This document shows positions 1 to 7,849 of a stretch of 64,000 bases of DNA, piece after piece. The DNA is taken from assembly GCA_947501045.1 (NCBI GenBank), contig CANMUI010000003.1, positions 310,001-374,000 of the forward strand, given 5' to 3'. Positions within the stretch are counted from its first letter, which is position 1. Every line of letters begins with the position of its first letter. The notes under the pieces were generated by a model. It was not told where the DNA came from. It was given only the letters and a program-made list of their open reading frames with translations, and searched no databases. The translations under genes were made by a program, and so were the position numbers. The stretch is from an uncultured Psychrobacter sp. Lineage in GTDB: Bacteria; Pseudomonadota; Gammaproteobacteria; Pseudomonadales; Moraxellaceae.

Positions 1-66
1 TCAGATGGCTATACGTATGAGTTACAGCTCAGCGGTAAGTAGGATGGTCGACAATAGGAGACATTC

Positions 67-1317
67 ATGCAGCGTATTACTTATCGTGTCAAGGTATCTG
101 CGCAAGGTGCCAAACGCCGTATCTCTTACTTACTGCGTCCTACCAAGCGCGGCTCTCGCACTAAAAGTAACCTCGTTCCTTGTAATTCCTTTACCTCTGG
201 CAACTCTTCTGTTCATTCAGTACCGCTGCCCCGTTTTACCAAGACCAAAAGAGCGATACAAGTATCAAGTATTGCCCTTCTCTCCCTACCCGCCGAAAGC
301 TTTACGACGATGGGTACAAAGCATCTAGCTTATGATATACCAGCCTATGATCATGTGATGTTAGATAAAACGCTAACCATTGCCGCTGTCCCAGGAGATA
401 GTACTTATTTTGCTACCGATGGCTTCCAACATGGCTTTGGCTATGATTTGGTACGCAGCTATGCCGATGAGCTTGGCGTAGATGTTGAGCTCAAGGCTTA
501 CGCTAATGAAGAGATGGCGCTAAAAGCTTTGCAGTCAGGGCGTGCTGATATGGCTTTGACCACTGCTAGCACTCAGCTCAAAAGTCAGCTTAACCTACCT
601 TCTGTCAATGTCAGCTGCGGCTATGATACCAGTTTAACTAAAAATGGCTTGCACCCAAAAGTCAGCTGGACATTCAAGCAAGCTGATGATCCTTTATCTA
701 AAAAGGCCAGTAATTTCTTATGTGACAGTATTAAGGTTAATAGTACGCAAAAACTAGCGGCTTTTTATAATCAAAACTTGTTAAAAGATGCCTACAGCCA
801 AAACCACTTTAAGCAAACCCTCACTGAGAAGTTGCCTGATTACCAGTCTTCTTTTCAAGAGCAAGCCCGTAACTACAATCATGATTGGCAGCTGCTAGTA
901 GCGATGGGCTACCAAGAATCGCATCTTGATGCCAATGCGGTCTCGCCCACAGGGGTACGTGGCCTTATGATGCTGACTAACAGTACCGCAAAAGCTATGG
1001 GGGTCTCTGATCGCGTTGATCCTTATCAAAGTATTGGCGGCGGCGCACGCTACCTAGAAGAGATGAAAGCCAGCTTTGACGACGTACCCAAAACTGATAG
1101 GATTTGGTTCGCTTTGGCCGCTTACAACATGGGTCCCAATGCCATTAAGCGTATCCAGCGCGAACTTGATGCGGATGGTATTGACGATAAAAGCTGGGCG
1201 AACGTTTATGCTTATTTGGCAGAAAATAAAGCTGCCAACAGCCGCTACGTGCAGTGTATGCACTACGTTAGCAATATTAGAAGTTATCTTGAGACTATTA
1301 AAACCCAGACAGTTTAA
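67..1317 (+). CDS. MltF-like membrane-bound lytic murein transglycosylase
   Basis: This protein probably cleaves peptidoglycan glycan strands in the periplasm. Residues about 98-180 resemble the start of a solute-binding (SBP_bac_3) domain, as in MltF, and residues about 265-400 form an SLT goose-type lysozyme domain. The catalytic glutamate should be E284 in the motif GYQESH, followed by SPTGVRGLMML and AAYNMGPNAI. The start is an ATG preceded by AGGAG. Two things are odd. The first 80 residues are rich in Arg, Lys and Ser and contain no convincing signal peptide. The binding-protein part is also shorter than the roughly 240 residues usual in MltF, so much of the second lobe seems to be missing. 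The family call is firm; the exact subfamily and export route are not. Confidence 0.85.
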   Translation: MQRITYRVKVSAQGAKRRISYLLRPTKRGSRTKSNLVPCNSFTSGNSSVHSVPLPRFTKTKRAIQVSSIALLSLPAESFTTMGTKHLAYDIPAYDHVMLDKTLTIAAVPGDSTYFATDGFQHGFGYDLVRSYADELGVDVELKAYANEEMALKALQSGRADMALTTASTQLKSQLNLPSVNVSCGYDTSLTKNGLHPKVSWTFKQADDPLSKKASNFLCDSIKVNSTQKLAAFYNQNLLKDAYSQNHFKQTLTEKLPDYQSSFQEQARNYNHDWQLLVAMGYQESHLDANAVSPTGVRGLMMLTNSTAKAMGVSDRVDPYQSIGGGARYLEEMKASFDDVPKTDRIWFALAAYNMGPNAIKRIQRELDADGIDDKSWANVYAYLAENKAANSRYVQCMHYVSNIRSYLETIKTQTV

Positions 1318-1350
1318 AAACACAACCTGCTGATAATTTAGACAATAACT

Positions 1351-1385
1351 AAAAAAGCTGCTCTTATAAAAGGGCAGCTTTTTTA
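1351..1385. terminator. Bidirectional intrinsic terminator
   Basis: A GC-containing stem (AAAAAAGCTGC pairing with GCAGCTTTTTT) has A-rich and T-rich flanks, so it can end transcription on both strands. It lies between the MltF-like gene (+) and the convergent MltD-like gene (-). Confidence 0.8.
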
Positions 1386-1454
1386 GTTTCTATGGATCTT
1401 ATTACAAAGCATATTTTAAAAATTCAATCAATGAACAAAATATACTATTAGCAC

Positions 1455-4439
1455 TTAGCGGTTGGGAACGGTGAGACGTTGACCCCGTTGCAGCATAGTG
1501 CTGGCTGCAATATCATTCATATCAGCGAGCTCTTGCGTAGATACCCCATATTTGCGCGCAAGACCAATTAAGCTATCACCTGAACCAACAGTATAGCTTA
1601 CCGTAGCTTTAGGCACTTTTATTCTCTGACCGCGCTGCAATTGCGCATTGGTTGCAAGATTGTTGGTAGCTGCTAGATCCTCTACCGAGACGCCAAAACG
1701 GCGCGCTAGAGCAATCAGGCCATCGCCCGATTGTACTCTATAGTTCTCCGTGTTACTAAGCGTTTTGCCACTGCTAGCCGAAGCACTCAAGCCACTTGAG
1801 CTACTAGCTGTACCACTATTACTAGGAGCACTGCCACTTGCAGGAATAGTAAGCGTACGACCACGAATTAGGTTTGCTGTAGTACTTAACCCATTGGCTG
1901 ATGCTAGGGTACTAACACCGACGTTATAACGTCTGGCAACACCGATCAAGCTATCACCAGATTGTACTTTATAACTTATGGGCTGATCATTAAGTTGACG
2001 ATCTACTTGGGCTTTAGACGCCGGCACTTTGATGGTTTGACCACGCTGCAAACGTGCTCTGGCATCAAAATTAGGATTAACCGCAGCCAACTCCTCTGGG
2101 CTTACGCCAATGCTTCTAGCGATACCAATCAAGGTTTCACCTGATTTGACCTTATAGCGACTGGTCGGGGTTGAGCTATCGGTTGAACTACTAGTATTGT
2201 TGGCAGTAGTAATGTCTACGCTAGCAGGTACTTTTAGCGTCTGACCTACATACAACGAGTCAGTGGTACGAATACCGTTCAGGCTGGCAAGCGTGGTTGT
2301 TGGCACATTGAATCGACGCGCAAGCGCAATGAGTCCATCGCCAGGTTTTACTCTATAGCTTTGAGTGTCTGTACTAGATTTAGAAGATGAAGTAGCGGGT
2401 GTGCTAGCAGAAGTTTTTACTTTGCCTGGCACTAACCACAGTTTTTGACCTCTTAGAAGATCCGCTCGGCTACTCAAATTATTGTAGCTTGCCAGCTCGG
2501 TTACTGATAAGTCAAAACGATTTGCAGTCCCAATAAGCGTATCGCCTGCTTGTACTGTATAGCTCTCTGGCTGATTGTCCGCTGCCGTGCTGGCACTGCT
2601 TAAAGGCTCGATCTTTTTGGCATCATACAGGTACAAGGTGTTGCCGGAGAGCAGTTTTGCATTGGCATCGATTTGGTTCCACTCAGCGATATCGCGCCAG
2701 CTTACGCCTGCCCGGCTAGCAATATTCGACAGCGTATCACCGCGTTTTACGGTATAAGTGGTTCGGGTACCTTTTGGCTTGGGTTTGCTCGCTGCTGTAT
2801 TAGCAAAGCTTAGCTTTTTCTCCTCACCCCTAGCTTCTAAGATTGACTGCTGCGTCTGTACCGCTGACAATTTAATATTACCATCAACCGAGCTTACCGC
2901 TTGACTGACCTCAGGGGTTTGCGTCTGAATCTGTTGAGCGATAAAGTTAAGCTCTTCTTTACTGAGCGGCGGCTCTTGAACAATAGTATTGTTTGAAGTA
3001 ATTTGCGCTGATGTGGTGGGCAGGTTATTACTGCTCTTTAGCTCAGCATTAATTTTACTCATCTCTGCACTGGTAACAGGTGGCTCGCTACGAGCCGGAG
3101 TATTACTACTATAGTTTGACCCCCCCGTTGGTGAGATATAACTGGTGGTTTGCTGTGGTACGCGTGCACTAGCCGCGTATTCAGCGAGCTGATCACCATC
3201 AGATGGCAGCGATGAGCTGGTGTAGGGCTGATTGTTATAGCTTGGCGATGCACTTGCGCCACTACTAGGCGCAGATGCTATAAAAGCACCGCCCGTACCA
3301 TTACCTCTCAAAGCGCTTAGCTTGGCGTCCACATTAGTATCCACGTCATTAGGGATAACCACGCGCTGCGGGCCTGAGGCGTCAATACGGCCTGATATCA
3401 ACGCCGTATTTAGTCTTTCAAGTTCGTCATAGCTGACGCCTGTTGTCTGAGCGACCTCAGCTAAACTGACGCCGTAGTTGACGGGCACACTACGAAAATG
3501 CTGACGGTTGGCAATCGCTGGTAGATAAACGCCGTATTGTTCAGGTTTAGATACAATATCGGCGACCGCCAAAAAGCGCGGCACGTAGTTCATGGTTTCA
3601 GTCGGTAGTCTTAGTGACCAAAAGTCAGTTGGCAACCCTTGCGCAGCATTGGCATCGATGGCTCTTTGAATACGCCCAGGACCGGCGTTATAGGAGGCAA
3701 GTGCTAGCTCCCAGCTGCCAAACTGATTGTATAAAGCGGTCAAAAAATCATAGGCGGCGCGCGTTGATTCAATAACATCGCGGCGACCATCATAGGTGCT
3801 GCTTTGATTGAGACCATAAATACGGCCGGTACTTGGAATGAACTGCCACAGACCTGCAGCAGCGGCACTACTGGTTGCGCTTGGATCATAGGAGCTCTCA
3901 ATCACCGGCAGTAGCGCAAGCTCAGTTGGAATATTGCGGCGCTCCGCTTCACGAACCGTATGGTATAAATAACGGCTCGAACGCGCCGCTAAGCGGTTTA
4001 GATAATCTTGACGACTGATAAACCAGTTTTTCTGGCCTTCAATACGCTGATTATAAGTCTGCTGACTGGTATCCATGCGGTAGCCTGCACGCAGACGATT
4101 CCATAGATCCCCGTACTGCTGAATGGCCAGTTTATTGTCCTCGACCATAGTCATGTCTGTCGCTTCTAACAAATCTGCCAATTCGTCCAAACTCTCTGCA
4201 TCCAAATAAGCTGTAGAATAACCATCACTTGCTGTCGGACGAGCGCTAGCAGACGACGTAGCTTGAGCAGGGCGTTTACTAGTGGCTACAGGAGCACGTT
4301 TGACCACAGAGGATTGATTAGTCATCCCTGTGTTTTTCACTGCTGATGTATTACTACAAGCGCTAATTAATAAAGTTGACACGGCAAGGGTCAAGGGTAG
4401 AGCGATAAATGAGCGAGAATATGCAGACACAGTAGACAT
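1455..4439 (-). CDS. mltD: MltD-like lytic transglycosylase lipoprotein with multiple LysM repeats
   Basis: This is an outer-membrane-type lipoprotein that should cut peptidoglycan and bind it tightly. A signal peptide ends in the lipobox ISAC with the lipidated cysteine at C28. The SLT domain lies at about residues 160-290 with catalytic E181 in PVIESSYDP, then GLWQFIPSTG and LASYNAGPGRI. A degenerate LysM-like segment at about 315-365 follows. After a Ser/Thr/Gln-rich linker, seven clear LysM repeats occupy about residues 555-994, each with a YxVxxGDxLxxIA-type start. E. coli MltD has only two LysM modules, so this copy is much longer (994 residues). The repeats are similar enough at DNA level to recombine. 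The ATG follows AGGAAA at rather long spacing. Confidence 0.93.
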   Translation of the reverse strand: MSTVSAYSRSFIALPLTLAVSTLLISACSNTSAVKNTGMTNQSSVVKRAPVATSKRPAQATSSASARPTASDGYSTAYLDAESLDELADLLEATDMTMVEDNKLAIQQYGDLWNRLRAGYRMDTSQQTYNQRIEGQKNWFISRQDYLNRLAARSSRYLYHTVREAERRNIPTELALLPVIESSYDPSATSSAAAAGLWQFIPSTGRIYGLNQSSTYDGRRDVIESTRAAYDFLTALYNQFGSWELALASYNAGPGRIQRAIDANAAQGLPTDFWSLRLPTETMNYVPRFLAVADIVSKPEQYGVYLPAIANRQHFRSVPVNYGVSLAEVAQTTGVSYDELERLNTALISGRIDASGPQRVVIPNDVDTNVDAKLSALRGNGTGGAFIASAPSSGASASPSYNNQPYTSSSLPSDGDQLAEYAASARVPQQTTSYISPTGGSNYSSNTPARSEPPVTSAEMSKINAELKSSNNLPTTSAQITSNNTIVQEPPLSKEELNFIAQQIQTQTPEVSQAVSSVDGNIKLSAVQTQQSILEARGEEKKLSFANTAASKPKPKGTRTTYTVKRGDTLSNIASRAGVSWRDIAEWNQIDANAKLLSGNTLYLYDAKKIEPLSSASTAADNQPESYTVQAGDTLIGTANRFDLSVTELASYNNLSSRADLLRGQKLWLVPGKVKTSASTPATSSSKSSTDTQSYRVKPGDGLIALARRFNVPTTTLASLNGIRTTDSLYVGQTLKVPASVDITTANNTSSSTDSSTPTSRYKVKSGETLIGIARSIGVSPEELAAVNPNFDARARLQRGQTIKVPASKAQVDRQLNDQPISYKVQSGDSLIGVARRYNVGVSTLASANGLSTTANLIRGRTLTIPASGSAPSNSGTASSSSGLSASASSGKTLSNTENYRVQSGDGLIALARRFGVSVEDLAATNNLATNAQLQRGQRIKVPKATVSYTVGSGDSLIGLARKYGVSTQELADMNDIAASTMLQRGQRLTVPNR

Positions 4440-4584
4440 GATAATAACAGTTTCCTAACGATAAAATGATGAGAATAAAATATATTGGCTGATAGTATAA
4501 TAGACAGAGCGAAGACTATACCTATGCGACAGACAGTATAGGAAATTTAAATATCTTATATGACTAATAGACGTGCGACAACCA

Positions 4585-5079
4585 TCAATCAATAGTTATT
4601 TTCGAGACAGCCCGCAGCAACACTGCATTGTTATCAGTCAAAGTAAGCGTTACTCTTGAGGTGGTCACATACTGCACGTTTTTGCCGTTTTTAACCCAGC
4701 TCTCTACAGTTTTTATATTGGCTTTAGCCTGTGACCCGGTAGTGACTATATTGTCGACACTAATATCATAACGATAGTTCGAAGTTTCATTCCAGCTCTC
4801 TTGAAGCAGCTTTAGATAAGCATTTTTATCAAGGCTGGTTGATTTACCTTTTCTAGATAAGGAGATAAGAGCGTCGTCAGAGACCAAAGCTGCCACTTGA
4901 CTTACGTTTTTGTTATTCGCCGCTGACTTCATAGCAGAGGCATAATTTTGTACTGCCGACTCAGTCATAGTTGCTGCTTGCGCACTGATACTTACGGTAC
5001 TAGCAAGAACTAGTATTGTCGTAACACTGGCACTTTTAATCAGTAGCGCCAATAGTCCTGTATTCCATAATTTTTTCAT
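4585..5079 (-). CDS. Exported hypothetical protein, possible NTF2/SnoaL-like fold
   Basis: This 164-residue protein has a clear N-terminal signal peptide: a Lys start, a hydrophobic core to about residue 33 and an AQA-like cleavage site. The mature part of about 130 residues has an alpha-helical beginning followed by alternating beta strands, with a stretch about nutrient of conserved-looking Tyr/Trp positions (ESWNETSNYRYD, ESWVKNG). That pattern is reminiscent of small NTF2-like domains, but this is an impression, not a demonstrated match. The start is supported by AAGGAT six bases before the ATG. No enzyme motif is visible and the function is unknown. It lies upstream of mltD on the same strand with a 145-base gap. 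Confidence 0.65.
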   Translation of the reverse strand: MKKLWNTGLLALLIKSASVTTILVLASTVSISAQAATMTESAVQNYASAMKSAANNKNVSQVAALVSDDALISLSRKGKSTSLDKNAYLKLLQESWNETSNYRYDISVDNIVTTGSQAKANIKTVESWVKNGKNVQYVTTSRVTLTLTDNNAVLLRAVSKITID

Positions 5080-5338
5080 TATAATCCTTAATATTTATTA
5101 TTTTACTAAGTTTTACATAGTAAATAACTTTTATTTGTATTTTTGCTTATTTATACAGGGATGTTGATAATTTAACATCACTTGCTGTACTTTTACAGCT
5201 AGCGGCAACGATGCTCACTACATTAAAATACTTATCTACTTTTCACTATTACTCTAATAAAATTATTGCTCTAATAAAGTAGCTCTAGCCTAGCACTAAA
5301 CCTTTTCAGCTATGTAACACCCTGTGCAATTATGGCAA

Positions 5339-6643
5339 CTATTGTGCAGACTTGACATTGTCGTCTATATTTTGCTCATCATCATCAAGCTTCATACCCA
5401 AACGCTCAACTCGTCTATCCATCATTTGCCGTGCCAGCGCTTGCATATCCTCTACGCGGTCTATTTCATCTACGATCTCCAGACCCAGTAAGGTTTCAAA
5501 GACATCCTCTAGCGTAACCAAACCTTTGACTTCACCATATTCACCGACAGTAATGGCAATATGAATGCGGTTTTTTAACATTAATTCTAACAAATCAAAT
5601 AGCTTCATCTTTGAGAATACAAAAGTGATGTCGCGCTGAAATTGAGTCAAAGGCTTGTGCATCGCATGATTCACCTTTGCCAGCAGCATATCTGTTTTTA
5701 GTACAAAACCGGTAATATTATCTAAATCACCATCGTAGATAGGCAGGCGAGAAAAGGTTAGTTTTGGTCGATCGATTAACACCTCAGCCACTGTTTTGTC
5801 TTGCTCAAACGCTAGCATCACCGAGCGCGGCGTCATAATATCCTCAACTTTAATCGCCCCGAACGCTAGCAAGTTACGAATAATACGTGACTCAAGCGGA
5901 TCTATCTGACCCGCTTCCTCACCAATACTGGCAAGGGCTGCAAACTCACGGCGACTAAATCCATGCGTCTCTTTACCGCGTATTAACAGTTTAGTCAAAC
6001 GCTCAGACAACCAAATAATAGGGTATAAGATAATAATAATGACACGTACAAAATAAGCTACAGGTCCGCTAAGCTGCCGCCAATACACGGTTCCTAACGT
6101 TTTGGGAATAATCTCTGAAAAGGTTAAAATAGCCAGAGTCATCAAAGCTGAAAATAGTCCAAACCACGCACTACCAAATACAATCGTCGCTTGTGCACCT
6201 GCGCCAATAGAGCCTAGCGTGTTGGCAATAGTATTTAAGGTTAGGATCGCTGCTAGTGATTGATCAACGCTATCTTGCTTTAAGCGCTTGAGCATACCTG
6301 CTTTTTTGGGGTTGCTCTCTTGCACATCAGCAATATATGAGGGCGTCATGCTCAGTAGTACCGACTCTGCCATGGAACAGACAAAAGACAGACCGATGGC
6401 CATACTGACAAAACCTATCAACATCAGCACATTAGCGGTAGTCGGCTGCTCAATCGTAGTAGCCGCCAGCGCCGAATGCGGTAATGACATCAATAACAAA
6501 GCCACTAACGCTGGCAGTACAGACAGCGATTGAGTACCGAAACGGGAGTAATGAAACCGTGTCGGCGGAGGTTTAGAAGGCGCTTCTTTTTGACAAGCGC
6601 AAGGACGAGAGGATCGAGGTATAGACAAAACAGTGGTGGACAA
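5339..6643 (-). CDS. CNNM/CorC (HlyC) family membrane protein with CBS domains
   Basis: The protein belongs to the DUF21-CBS family, linked to divalent cation (Mg2+/Co2+) efflux or homeostasis at the inner membrane. A hydrophobic segment ending in HSALAATT looks like a signal peptide or first helix. Three to four more membrane segments form the DUF21 domain, including the motif SMAESVLLSMTPSYIA. Two CBS motifs follow (EDIMTPRSVMLA and GEVKGLVTLEDVFETLLG). There is no C-terminal CorC_HlyC domain, so it is a short member. The start is uncertain. The frame stays open to a GTG at 6745, but a TATAAT on the minus strand at 6714-6719 lies inside that extension. I therefore prefer the TTG at 6643, which has an upstream AGG. 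Confidence 0.85.
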   Translation of the reverse strand: MSTTVLSIPRSSRPCACQKEAPSKPPPTRFHYSRFGTQSLSVLPALVALLLMSLPHSALAATTIEQPTTANVLMLIGFVSMAIGLSFVCSMAESVLLSMTPSYIADVQESNPKKAGMLKRLKQDSVDQSLAAILTLNTIANTLGSIGAGAQATIVFGSAWFGLFSALMTLAILTFSEIIPKTLGTVYWRQLSGPVAYFVRVIIIILYPIIWLSERLTKLLIRGKETHGFSRREFAALASIGEEAGQIDPLESRIIRNLLAFGAIKVEDIMTPRSVMLAFEQDKTVAEVLIDRPKLTFSRLPIYDGDLDNITGFVLKTDMLLAKVNHAMHKPLTQFQRDITFVFSKMKLFDLLELMLKNRIHIAITVGEYGEVKGLVTLEDVFETLLGLEIVDEIDRVEDMQALARQMMDRRVERLGMKLDDDEQNIDDNVKSAQ

Positions 6644-6691
6644 GTTAAATAACCTAGACAAAAAAAGAATGGAGAAATAAAATTTATCATT

Positions 6692-6720
6692 ATTGACAAT
6701 GATATTAGTACTTATTATAA
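6692..6720 (+). promoter_or_regulatory. Candidate sigma70 promoter
   Basis: TTGACA at 6692-6697 and TATAAA at 6715-6720 are separated by exactly 17 bases, a near-consensus pair pointing towards yajC. It lies about 550 bases before the yajC start, so a long leader or an unannotated small RNA would be implied. On the opposite strand the same site contains TATAAT, a possible -10 box for the CNNM gene. Confidence 0.4.
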
Positions 6721-6745
6721 AGCTTCTTGTTAGCAATAAACGCAC

Positions 6746-7275
6746 AAACTAATCGTTGTACTTATATCAATACAACTCATCTAAAATCTACGCAGTAATC
6801 GTTATTGGTAGCAAAACTTATTAAGCTAGATCTAAGTCATTGATGGTAGCACCGATGCTATTATTTAACAATATTTCGTCTTACTAGGTATTTCACTAAA
6901 TAATATAGACTTTTATAATAGTATTGATAGTAAATATATATACATAATTTTATATTATTAACACATTTTTATATTACTAGCACAGTAGTATCTGTCGTTT
7001 TGCGTTTATGTGTTCATGGCGCTACAAACTCATAAATTCAAGAGCAAACCGTTAATACGTCTGATACCTTGAACGACTATTTAGCTAAAATGATTGTCGT
7101 AATAGATATCGACTGCTAGTATGCTGATATGTCTAGAAAAACATCTGCATCCTATGATTAACTAATGCCAAGTCTAGGAATTTTTGTTACTATGCGTCTA
7201 AATTATTATTGCTGCATCTAAATTGTCATTGCTGTATCTAATTTTATCATTATCTGCGACTTATTGAGAGAAACT
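6746..7275. other. AT-rich intergenic region before yajC
   Basis: About 530 bases of strongly AT-rich sequence separate the divergent CNNM gene and yajC. I find no open frame of note. It holds three tandem copies of a 20-base unit just before yajC. In many bacteria yajC follows tgt; here tgt is absent, so the secretion operon probably has its own promoter in this region. Confidence 0.6.
7194..7252. repeat. Three tandem copies of a 20-base unit
   Basis: The unit G(C/T)(G/A)TCTAAATT(A/G)T(T/C)ATTGCT occurs at 7194-7213, 7214-7233 and, more degenerate, 7234-7252. The copies are exactly 20 bases apart, about two helical turns, and stop 24 bases before the yajC ATG. Confidence 0.75.
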
Positions 7276-7608
7276 ATGAGCTTTTTTATACAATCTGCCT
7301 ATGCCGCCGAAGCAGGTGCTGGTACTGGTGCTTCCCTATTTGGTCAGATCTTATTACCTGTAGCGTTTTTTGCGATTTTTTACTTTTTAGTTATCCGTCC
7401 GCAGTCTAAGCGTACCAAAGAGCACCGTGCTATGGTCAACGCTTTAACCGTGGGTAGCGAAATTATTTTTGCAGGCGGGCTGATGGGGCGTATCAAAGCG
7501 CTTGAAGGGGACTATGCTGTAGTAAGCTTAAACAGTAATACTGATGTTAAAATACAGCGTGCTTCTGTACTCTCAGTGCTACCTGCTGGCACTATTGAGA
7601 GCGTCTAG
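7276..7608 (+). CDS. yajC: Preprotein translocase accessory subunit YajC
   Basis: YajC is the small inner-membrane partner of SecDF in the Sec translocon. The 110-residue product has one membrane helix (about residues 22-42, ILLPVAFFAIFYFLVIRP) followed by the family's basic cytoplasmic part with RPQSKRTKEH and a GGLMGRI segment. I chose the ATG at 7276 because GAGAG sits five bases upstream; an upstream TTG in the same frame would add only four residues. It is the first gene of yajC-secD-secF, a conserved order. Confidence 0.95.
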   Translation: MSFFIQSAYAAEAGAGTGASLFGQILLPVAFFAIFYFLVIRPQSKRTKEHRAMVNALTVGSEIIFAGGLMGRIKALEGDYAVVSLNSNTDVKIQRASVLSVLPAGTIESV

Positions 7609-7680
7609 ATGTCAGTAACAACGCCTTGCGCTTAATCTTTATTGTCATGTGTTTATTATCGTAATATTGATAGCAACTTT

Positions 7681-7716
7681 TAGAAGATGACCGTCGCATA
7701 TTTACGGTCATCTTCT
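7681..7716 (+). terminator. Strong hairpin between yajC and secD, without a T-tract
   Basis: A perfect 13-bp stem (AGAAGATGACCGT pairing with ACGGTCATCTTCT) encloses a nine-base loop. No run of T follows it, so it may be a transcript-stabilising or attenuating structure rather than a full intrinsic terminator. Confidence 0.55.
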
Positions 7717-7849
7717 GCTATTAGCTGGTCAGATTAATATAATCGTTTATTGATGTCTTATTTTATTGATATCTTATATATTCAAGACTGCTTTATCCGC
7801 TGACCTACGACCTGCGTTGCCAGTATCTTATCAACTTAAAGAAGTGATT

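Noticed and set aside
5..328. Open frame in another phase over the MltF-like N-terminus, taken as a possible signal-peptide-bearing part joined by frameshift
   Set aside because: Its hydrophobic stretch is short and broken by prolines, and the 67-start frame has a good ribosome binding site; no single indel gives a clean signal peptide.
5080..5338. Short inverted repeat GATGTT/AACATC at 5160-5180 as a terminator
   Set aside because: The stem is six bases, AT-rich, and no T-tract follows.
6692..7275. Long yajC leader as a riboswitch
   Set aside because: No conserved aptamer elements are visible; only the AT-rich sequence and the 20-base repeats.
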